A stretch of 6,569 bases of DNA, taken from contig JAOZSG010000056.1 in assembly GCA_029939785.1 (NCBI GenBank), forward strand, positions 1 to 6,569, given 5' to 3'. The position numbers and the translations under genes are program-made. The notes under the pieces are model-generated. The model did no database searches, was not told the DNA's origin, and saw only the letters and a program-made list of their open reading frames with translations. This document shows positions 1 through 5,996 of this stretch, piece by piece. How positions within the stretch are numbered: the first letter of the stretch is position 1; each line of letters begins with the position of its first letter. The stretch comes from Fidelibacterota bacterium. GTDB taxonomy: Bacteria > Fidelibacterota > UBA2242 > JAFGTP01.

Positions 1-1
1 G

Positions 2-472
2 ATCAATCTTATTGAATTGAAAAAAAATATGAAAATGAATGGGAATAATTTAAAATTACCAATGATTTGTAATAAAAAAACAATAAATCCAAAAGATAAA
101 AATTCTGAAGAAGTGTATCAATTGGAAACAGCTATGGGGTCAGCAATTAATATTTTTGATAATTCTTCAGCAATAAGAGTTCCACGAACAAGATTTATTC
201 CAATAAAAACACCTAATGATTTAATTAAAATAAAATCTGATTTATTTGAATTAACAAAAAATTTTAGAATTCAATCAATTTATCCGGAAATTGTTAAAAA
301 ACTAATAGTTAATCTTGATCCAAAATATTATAAAATGATAGATGATTTTGAAGAGCGTTTTAATAATGTTGAAATACTTATGAGTAAATGTAAAAGTTTG
401 GAAATAATTGGTAATATCAAATTTTCAGGAAAAATAGACTTTTTGGATGATGTAAAGATTATAGGTTCGTGA
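2..472 (+). CDS. UTP-glucose-1-phosphate uridylyltransferase, UGP2 family (C-terminal part)
   Basis: This is the 3' part of a gene that enters from the left edge. The frame is open from base 2, so the in-frame TTG at 17 and ATGs just after it are internal codons, not starts. The enzyme family makes UDP-glucose and pyrophosphate from UTP and glucose-1-phosphate in the cytoplasm, feeding glycan and polysaccharide synthesis. The visible segment has the family's C-terminal landmarks in order: an INL-type lead-in, LPMICNKKTI (like the eukaryotic VNPKT segment), YQLETAMGSAI, VPRTRFIPIKT, then DL..IKSDLF. After these comes a short beta-helix-like tail with GNIKFSGKIDF. About 156 residues are visible, where whole family members are usually near 450-500. 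The tail ends at a TGA after KIIGS, earlier than in eukaryotic relatives, and the frame continues open to a TAG at 530-532. Family assignment is from motif memory; a UDP-sugar pyrophosphorylase of the same superfamily is the main alternative. Confidence 0.8.
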   Translation: MNLIELKKNMKMNGNNLKLPMICNKKTINPKDKNSEEVYQLETAMGSAINIFDNSSAIRVPRTRFIPIKTPNDLIKIKSDLFELTKNFRIQSIYPEIVKKLIVNLDPKYYKMIDDFEERFNNVEILMSKCKSLEIIGNIKFSGKIDFLDDVKIIGS

Positions 473-488
473 AAAGTATTTTTCAACG

Positions 489-553
489 CAGAGACTGTTG
501 AAAATTCGGTCTTTGATGGGCAAAAATCGTAGAGACTATAGATTATCTCTATG
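489..553 (+). other. Pair of hairpins downstream of the uridylyltransferase stop
   Basis: Arm CAGAGACTG (489-497) pairs with CGGTCTTTG (507-515) over nine positions, including two G-T wobbles, around a nine-base loop. Arm CGTAGAGA (528-535) pairs with TCTCTATG (546-553) over eight positions with one wobble. The second arm of the first hairpin can also pair with TAGAGACT at 530-537, so the folds compete. Neither hairpin is followed directly by a T tract (the nearest T-rich stretch is 579-590), so this is not a classical intrinsic terminator. It may be a 3'-end processing or stabilising structure. Confidence 0.3.
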
Positions 554-721
554 GAACTTTAAGTCCTTTGCATTATAATTTTTATTTTTTGCAGATTTGG
601 TATAAATAATTATCATAGTTACGAAATGGAGAAATATTTTGTTTTTCATTTTTTTTATTAGAAAATCGAATAAATAATATAAAATTATAAATAATTAGTA
701 TGTTAAGAATATTTAGTATTT

Positions 722-750
722 TTGAAATTTATTGTTAGTTGTAAGATATA
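722..750 (+). promoter_or_regulatory. Promoter-like sequence before the GC-rich RNA
   Basis: TTGAAA at 722-727 resembles a -35 box, and the TAAGATATA stretch at 742-750 offers several -10-like registers (none perfect). Transcription would begin near 757, which is where the outer helix of the GC-rich segment starts. The layout TTTGAAATTT, eight bases, TTGTA, three bases, TATA is repeated exactly before nusB. In DNA this rich in A and T, such matches arise by chance, so the coincidence of position and the repeated layout carry most of the weight. Confidence 0.35.
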
Positions 751-756
751 AAAAAA

Positions 757-865
757 CTGAGGAGGAAACCTGGTAGGGAGAAGATCCCTAGGAAGGATAG
801 TAAAGATGGATTTATTTGCATTTTTTGGGTGAACGGCAAACCCCAAGACTGGTAACCCCCTCAAC
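757..865 (+). ncRNA. Candidate structured RNA of unknown class
   Basis: This 109-base segment is about 47% GC by hand count, between flanks of about 10-12% GC, the usual sign of a structured RNA gene in an AT-rich genome. A fold can be drawn by eye. The outer helix pairs TGAGGAGG (758-765) with CCCCCTCA (856-863), with one A-C mismatch, and possibly continues as ACC/GGT. Inside are a hairpin TAGGGA/TCCCTA (774-779 with 785-790, loop GAAGA), a weaker A/T-rich hairpin (802-808 with 819-825) and a hairpin TTGGG/CCCAA (825-829 with 842-846; it shares base 825 with the previous one). Unpaired parts are purine-rich on the + strand (GGAAAC, GAAGA, GAACGGCAAA), and a promoter-like sequence lies just upstream, so I favour the + strand. 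The - strand would end its outer helix in seven T and cannot be excluded. I could not match it to SRP RNA, RNase P RNA, 6S RNA, tmRNA or a riboswitch I know. It could be an independent small RNA or a leader. Confidence 0.5.
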
Positions 866-945
866 ATCTATTCAAAATTTTAAAAAACTTTTTTTTATTA
901 TTGATTGGAATTTAATGTTTAATTATTAAAAAGCAAATTATTTTT

Positions 946-973
946 TTGAAATTTTTAAATAATTGTATATTAT
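946..973 (+). promoter_or_regulatory. Promoter-like sequence for nusB-secA
   Basis: TTGAAA (946-951), a 16-base spacer and TATTAT (968-973) form a good vegetative-type promoter, which would start transcription near 980 and leave a leader of about 100 nt before nusB. It lies within the run TTTGAAATTT ... TTGTATATTATA, laid out like the sequence at 721-750. If it is real, nusB-secA has its own promoter downstream of the GC-rich RNA. Confidence 0.45.
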
Positions 974-1081
974 ACAGAAAAAATTTATTACAAAATAAAA
1001 TAAAGAAAGTGTTCAATGAAAGATAAAATTAAATTAAATTAGATAGTTATGCAAAAATAAAAATTTACAAGGATTATTGAT

Positions 1082-1510
1082 ATGAAAGAAAGAAGAATAG
1101 CCCGAGAACTTGCTTTACAAGCTATGTATGCACAAGAAATATCACATGATTCTATATTAGAAGTAGATCAGAGATTAATTGAAAAAGCTGAGATTTCTGA
1201 TGATCTAAAAATTTTTGCTAGAAATATTTTTTCTACAACAATAAAAAATAAAGAAATAATTGATAATTATATTAAAGCTAAATCGAAAAATTGGGAATTT
1301 TCGAGAATTGCCATTGTTGACAGATTAATTTTAAGAATGTCAATATGTGAATTTTTATATTTTGATGGGATACCTTCTAAAGTATCTATTTCTGAGGGTA
1401 TTGAGATTGCAAAAAAGTTTTCTACCGAAGACAGTGGTTCTTTTGTCAATGGGATTTTAGATGCAGTCTTACATATGATTATTAAAGAGAAAAAAACTGA
1501 AGCGATATAA
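1082..1510 (+). CDS. nusB: Transcription antitermination factor NusB
   Basis: NusB is a small all-helical RNA-binding protein. With NusE (ribosomal protein S10) it binds boxA RNA and helps assemble the antitermination complex on rRNA operons. The 142 residues match the usual family length of about 130-160. The N-terminal helix carries the family signature RIARELALQAMYAQE (5-19). The C-terminal half has W71, then IAIVDRLILRMSICEFL (76-92), IPSKVSISEGIEIAKKFS (97-114) and the hallmark FVNGILDAV (121-129). The ATG start is supported by AAGGA at 1069-1073, eight bases upstream, and by the position of the signature right after the start. The gene precedes secA with a 14-nt gap, so the two are probably one transcript from the promoter-like site at 946-973. 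Nothing appears truncated or unusual. Confidence 0.95.
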   Translation: MKERRIARELALQAMYAQEISHDSILEVDQRLIEKAEISDDLKIFARNIFSTTIKNKEIIDNYIKAKSKNWEFSRIAIVDRLILRMSICEFLYFDGIPSKVSISEGIEIAKKFSTEDSGSFVNGILDAVLHMIIKEKKTEAI

Positions 1511-1524
1511 ATTATGGAGAATAA

Positions 1525-4500
1525 ATGGGTGCATTTTCAATACTAACTTCTATATTTGGTACAGATTCTGACAGACAAATAAAAAAGTATAGACCAATAG
1601 TTAAGGAAATAAATGAATTATATGAAACTCTATCTGAAGTTTCTATTCAGGATTTACGGAATAAAACGATTCAATTTCAGGAAGATATATCTAAAGCTAA
1701 GGATAAGAAAAAAACTGAACTTGAAAATAAGGATGTCTCAATAGAAGAAAAGCGGAAACAAATTTTTAAAATTGAGCAGGATATTCTTAATGAAATTTTG
1801 CCTGAAGCATTTGCAATGGTGAAAGAAATTTGTAGAAGGCTGAAAGGTGAAAAATGGACTGCAGGTGGTCAGGAAATAATTTGGGATATGGTTCCTTTTG
1901 ATGTTCAGATAATAGGTGGTATAACCCTTCATCAGGGAAATATTGCTGAAATGAAAACCGGAGAAGGGAAAACTTTGGTAGCTACAATGCCAATATTTTT
2001 AAATGCATTAACCGGAAATGGTGTTCACGTTGTTACAGTAAATGATTATCTTGCTAAAAGAGATAGTGAATGGATGGGACGAATATTTACTGAATTGGGA
2101 TTATCTGTTGGTTGTATAATAAACAGTATGCAACCATCAACTAAACATGATGTGTATAAATGTGATATTGTTTATGGGACAAATAATGATTTTGGATTTG
2201 ATTATCTACGAGACAATATGGCGATTGACGAAGGAAGCCAGGTTCAGAGAGGACATGCTTATTGTATTGTTGATGAAGTAGATAATATCTTAATTGATGA
2301 AGCTAGAACACCACTTATTATATCCGGACCTGTTGCAAGTTCCGGACATGAGAAGTTTGTTAAATTAAATCCTTCAATATTTAATCTTGTTAAAAATCAA
2401 AAAAATGAAATAAACACACTTTTATCAGATTTTCCTGTTGAGCCTGATACTTCAGGTAAAAATGAAGATTTAGCAAAAAAATTATTTATCTCTCAAAAGG
2501 CTGACCCAAAACATAGAAGATTAAGAAAATTGCTGGAAAACACGGGATATCAAAAATTGTTAAAAAATGGTGAAAAGGAATATTTATTGTTAACTAATTC
2601 TAAAACTGGTACAGGAATAAGTCAGGATGAATTTTTCAAAGATCTCCTGTTTTATATAGATGAGCAGCAAAACAGTATTACTCTGACTCCAAAAGGAGAA
2701 TCAAAACTTGCCGGATTTTTAGGAATTAGCGATTCAGATTTAATTATTCCTGATTTGGGAGATGAATATGCAAAAATTGATGAGGATAATAATCTATCTA
2801 AGGATGAAAAGGAAAGAAAGAAAATAGAAGTCGATGTGAAGCATTCAGAAATTTCTGACAGATATCATAATATTGCTCAGTTGCTACGGGCACATACTCT
2901 TTTTGAAAAAGATGTAGAATATGTTGTGCAGGATGGGAAAGTTCAGATTGTTGATGAATTTACAGGAAGAATATTACCGGGTAGGAGATATAGTGATGGA
3001 TTGCATCAGGCTATTGAAGCCAAAGAAAAAGTAACAGTTGAATCTGAAACTCAAACATATGCGACCATTACCTTACAAAATTATTTTAGAATGTATTCTA
3101 AACTGGCAGGTATGACAGGTACTGCTGTCACAGAAGCATCTGAATTTGATGATATCTATAAATTAGGTGTTTTGGAAATTCCTACAAATCGACTTATTAC
3201 TCGTATTGATAAAGAAGATAGAATATATAAAACAAAGAGAGAAAAGTATAATGCAATTATAAAACAAATTGAAGACCTACATCAAAAGAAACAACCTGTA
3301 TTAGTTGGAACAGTAACTGTAGAAGTATCCGAAACCATTTCCAGAATGCTAAAAAGACGTAAAGTACCACATAATGTTTTAAATGCAAAAAATCATAAAC
3401 GTGAGGCGGAAATAGTCGCTTTTGCGGGTCAGCCTGGAGCAGTTACAATTGCAACAAATATGGCAGGTCGTGGAACAGACATCAAACTTGGTGAAGGTGT
3501 TAAAGAAAATGGAGGTTTATTCATTTTAGGTACTGAAAGACATGAATCACGACGTATTGATTTGCAGTTAAGAGGGCGTGCGGGAAGACAGGGAGATCCT
3601 GGTGAGTCAGTGTTTTTTTTATCATTGGAAGATGATTTAATGAGATTATTTAATAGTGATAGAATAATTTCAATCATGGATAGAATGGGACTTGAGGAAG
3701 GTCAGGTTATTACTCATTCAATGGTTACAAAATCTATTGAAAGGGCACAGAAAAAAGTTGAAGGTAGAAATTTTAGTATAAGAAAACACTTGCTTGAATA
3801 TGATGATGTAATGAATCAACAAAGAGAAATTATTTACGATAGAAGAAATTATGCCTTAAAAGGTGGAGTTCTAAAAGAAGAATTGTATTTTATTTTAAAA
3901 GATTTGATAAATAAACTTGTAGAGGAAAATGTAGATAAAAATGATCATCCGGATAATTGGAATTGGTCAAATCTTAGAAAAGAATTAATTGAATATCTTG
4001 GCCTTGATATCAGAAGAGAAAATCTGAAAGAAGAAGAAATAAAGGATTTAAACAATTCTTTATACTCAATTTCAAAGAAGTTTTATGAAAATAAGGAAAA
4101 ATATATTGGTGAAGATAAAATCAGATTTATGGAAAGATATTTTGCTCTCCAGACAATAGATGATGCATGGAAAGATCATTTATATGCAATGGATCAATTA
4201 AAAGAGGGCATTAATTGGCGTGCTTATGGTCAGAAAGATCCTTTATTAGAATATAAAGGTGAAGCTTATAAAGCTTTTTCAGAATTGTTACAAATGGTTG
4301 ATTTTAAGTATTTGAAATATTGTTACAGAACTTTAATTGGAGAAGATACTCAAAAGAGATCTTCAGGAGTAAGAACGCAAGGTCGGGCTGTACATGAAAA
4401 TAGCAATGGAATGGGATTAAGTGGTGCACCTGAATCAGCAGAACAAGGAAAAATTGCTCCTGTAAAGGTAGAAAATAAAGTTGGAAGAAATGAGCCTTGT

Positions 4501-4551
4501 CCCTGTGGAAGTGGTAAAAAATATAAAAAGTGTCATGGTAAGTCATTATAA
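1525..4551 (+). CDS. secA: Preprotein translocase ATPase SecA
   Basis: SecA is the motor that pushes unfolded preproteins through the SecYEG channel of the inner membrane using ATP. Landmarks in order: Q motif FDVQIIGG (125-132), Walker A MKTGEGKT (143-150), Walker B IVDEVD (248-253) followed by [14 protein letters not shown] (255-268), VDEFTGR (476-482), [16 protein letters not shown] (486-501), LAGMTGTA (527-534), GRGTDI (648-653), the arginine-finger motif [10 protein letters not shown] (681-690), the scaffold segment [12 protein letters not shown] (756-767), the two-helix-finger region around [15 protein letters not shown] (881-895), and a C-terminal SEC-C zinc site with C992, C994, C1003 and H1004. 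That site is where SecB and phospholipids bind in known SecAs. The protein is 1008 residues, longer than the E. coli protein of about 900. The surplus lies between residues about 270 and 450, an insertion typical of FCB-group SecA, while the E. coli-type variable insert after GRGTDI is absent. The ATG is preceded by GGAGA at 1516-1520, four bases upstream. Confidence 0.97.
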
Positions 4552-4564
4552 TATAAATTTATTG

Positions 4565-4593
4565 TTTGATTTTTAAATTGAATCAAGTATATT
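4565..4593 (+). promoter_or_regulatory. Promoter-like sequence for tRNA-Leu-tig-clpP
   Basis: TTGATT (4566-4571), a 16-base spacer and TATATT (4588-4593) lie in the 56-nt gap after secA and would start transcription near 4600, just before the tRNA at 4608. The same bases also fit a Bacteroidota-type layout: TTTG (4565-4568), 19 bases, then TATATTTT, close to TAnnTTTG. TTGATT also forms a weak inverted repeat with AATCAA (4581-4586). No intrinsic terminator is visible after secA, so read-through from secA is also possible. Confidence 0.45.
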
Positions 4594-4607
4594 TTCGTGC
4601 TATTTGA

Positions 4608-4691
4608 GCCGTGGTGGTGGAATTGGCAGACACGCTGGACTTAGGATCCAGTTCTAGTAATAGAGTGAGAGTTCGACTCTCTCCCGCGGCA
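4608..4691 (+). tRNA. tRNA-Leu, anticodon UAG
   Basis: A complete class II tRNA of 84 nt can be folded by hand. The acceptor arm GCCGTGG (4608-4614) pairs with CCGCGGC (4684-4690) with one G-U. The D region contains the expected AATTGGCAGAC. The anticodon stem CTGGA/TCCAG (4635-4639 with 4647-4651) encloses loop CTTAGGA with anticodon TAG at 4642-4644, reading CUA and probably other CUN leucine codons. A 15-base variable region (4652-4666) is typical of leucine tRNAs. The T arm GAGAG/CTCTC encloses TTCGACT (4672-4678), and the discriminator base is A at 4691, as expected for leucine. The 3' CCA is not encoded (CTA follows), so it must be added by CCA-adding enzyme. The gene sits 56 nt after secA and 26 nt before tig. 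Confidence 0.97.
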
Positions 4692-4717
4692 CTAATCATA
4701 AATTATAAAGGCAGACA

Positions 4718-5989
4718 ATGGACATAAATATTGAAAAAGTAAATTCAGTAGAAAAGACAGTAAAAGTTATTTTGGCATGGGAAAATGTTTCAGATGATTA
4801 TGACAAAATAGTTAAAAAACTTAGAAAAAATTTAAAACTGTCCGGATTTCGACCGGGCAAAGTACCTATGGGGCTTGCAAAAAGACATCTTGCTCCAAAT
4901 ATCCAATATGAATTTGTAAATAAGATTATAGAAAAGACATTTCAGAATGTTTTAGAAGAAAAAAATATGACAGAGTATGTCGATTCTTCTCTGGAAAATG
5001 TTGTATTTAAAGAGGGTGAACCTTTTGAATATACTATTAAACTTGAAGTTGATCCGCAAATAACACTCCCTGATTATAAAAGTGATATGAAACTTACCCG
5101 GAAAAAATATATAGTTTCTGATGATGATATTGAACTTTACATGGATGAAATAAAAAAAGAAAAAGCAGAAGTGTTGATGGTTGATGGTGCTGTTGAAGAA
5201 GGTTTTTTTATTAATTGTAATTTAGAAAAACTTGATGATGATGGAAACCTGATTGAAGGTGAAAAAATCGAAGGTCGACTTTATGAAGTTGGTGTAAAAC
5301 CTTTAGATGATAAAAATGCTGAATTGCTCATAGGGAAAAATGTTAACGACGTTATAAAAATTAATCTTGAACTTGAAGCAGGTCAGCCATCAGATTATAA
5401 TGTTACCATTATAGGTATTGAAGAACATAAATTACCTGAAATCAACGATGAGTGGGTTAAAACAAATCTTACATCAGTTGATTCTCTTGAAGCATGGAAA
5501 AAACAAGTTAGTAGTTCGATGCAAAAAGATTTAGAAACAAGAGCGAAACAGGAATTTGATGGTAGTATTCAGGATTGGTTTTTGAATAATATGGAATTTG
5601 AAGTACCTAAATCCAGAATTTCTCATTATCTTGATGGAATGGTTAATAATTTTAAGACTCAATCAGGAAACATGAAGGTCGATGAAAATGAAATAAGGAA
5701 ATATTATGAACCACAAGCAGAGAAAAGTGTAAAATGGTTTATGATTGAAGGCAAAATAAAAGACGATGAAGGTATCGCAATAACTTCAGAAGATTTTGAC
5801 AAAAAGGTAGAAGAATTAGTGTCTTCATATCCGGAAGATCAAAGAGAGCAATTTGTCAATATATATAAACAGGATGCATATAAACAACAAATAGAAATGC
5901 AACTTCTTTCTGATAAAATTATGGAGCATATTTTGGAAAATGCTCAAATAGATACAGAAGAAATAAAATCATCGGATTTACGAAAATAA
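4718..5989 (+). CDS. tig: Trigger factor, ribosome-associated chaperone
   Basis: Trigger factor docks near the ribosomal exit tunnel and shields nascent chains in the cytosol. The N-terminal ribosome-binding domain (about 1-115) contains the diagnostic loop GFRPGKVP (43-50), which contacts ribosomal protein L23. The middle segment (about 155-235) lies where the FKBP-type prolyl isomerase domain is expected, but it matches the active-site pattern poorly: the PGFE-type stretch is replaced by KPLDDKNAELLIG (194-206). Isomerase activity may therefore be weak or lost, as is known for divergent family members. The C-terminal part (about 236-423) begins with the typical LPEINDEWVK (239-248) and is rich in predicted helix, as in the substrate-cradling arms. 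The length of 423 is close to the usual 430-450. The start is supported by AAAGG at 4707-4711, six bases upstream. The gene sits between a tRNA-Leu and clpP (7-nt gap), the usual tig-clpP order. Confidence 0.95.
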   Translation: MDINIEKVNSVEKTVKVILAWENVSDDYDKIVKKLRKNLKLSGFRPGKVPMGLAKRHLAPNIQYEFVNKIIEKTFQNVLEEKNMTEYVDSSLENVVFKEGEPFEYTIKLEVDPQITLPDYKSDMKLTRKKYIVSDDDIELYMDEIKKEKAEVLMVDGAVEEGFFINCNLEKLDDDGNLIEGEKIEGRLYEVGVKPLDDKNAELLIGKNVNDVIKINLELEAGQPSDYNVTIIGIEEHKLPEINDEWVKTNLTSVDSLEAWKKQVSSSMQKDLETRAKQEFDGSIQDWFLNNMEFEVPKSRISHYLDGMVNNFKTQSGNMKVDENEIRKYYEPQAEKSVKWFMIEGKIKDDEGIAITSEDFDKKVEELVSSYPEDQREQFVNIYKQDAYKQQIEMQLLSDKIMEHILENAQIDTEEIKSSDLRK

Positions 5990-5996
5990 CTCAAAC

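Larger units (their letters stand above)
473..1081. other. 609-nt intergenic region between the uridylyltransferase and nusB
   Basis: No long ORF is present on either strand. From left to right it contains two neighbouring hairpins (489-553), an extremely AT-rich stretch (554-720) in which I see only chance short ORFs and no clear signal, a promoter-like sequence (722-750), a GC-rich foldable segment (757-865), an A/T-only stretch with eight T at 889-896, a second promoter-like sequence (946-973), and the nusB leader with an AAGGA ribosome-binding site at 1069-1073. GC content is about 12% at 661-756 and about 10% at 871-970 by hand count. Confidence 0.8.

Noticed and set aside
470..472. Selenocysteine insertion at the uridylyltransferase TGA
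   Set aside because: A hairpin does lie 16 nt downstream, but its loop lacks recognisable bacterial SECIS features, and no selenoprotein role is known for this enzyme family.
589..616. Promoter TTGCAG-N16-TATCAT
   Set aside because: The -35 match is only three of six, and no gene or structured segment begins near the expected start; likely chance in AT-rich sequence.
626..661. Short ORFs in the intergenic region (such as ATG at 626, about 699 and 1016)
   Set aside because: They are 8-12 codons long, have no convincing ribosome-binding site, and have low-complexity A/T-driven composition.
756..770. Hammerhead ribozyme core
   Set aside because: CTGAGGAGGAAAC contains CUGANGA and GAAA, but no bases remain for stem II between them and no matching cleavage site or stems I/III were found.
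757..865. RNase P RNA
   Set aside because: The words GAGGAAA-like, CTGGTAAC and GGCAAACCCC recall RNase P RNA, but CTGGTAAC and the AAACCCC word are in the wrong order, the segment is far too short, and the conserved 3' part (ACAGAACCCGGCTTA) is missing.
757..865. Bacterial small SRP RNA
   Set aside because: GGAAGGA at 791-797 matches the SRP tip by sequence, but the preceding bases do not form the UCC/GGA stem, and the conserved CAGG/AGCA internal loop is absent.
874..896. Intrinsic terminator after the RNA candidate
   Set aside because: Eight T at 889-896 follow only A/T-rich sequence; no GC-containing hairpin directly precedes them. It may still mark the RNA's 3' end, but it does not support a terminator call.
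3429..3677. Minus-strand ORFs inside nusB and secA
   Set aside because: They lie opposite clearly conserved coding sequence and show no recognisable domains; they are frame shadows.
4566..4586. Terminator after secA
   Set aside because: TTGATT/AATCAA can form a six-pair A/T-rich stem, but it has no strong G-C pairs and no T tract directly after it, and it coincides with the promoter-like site.
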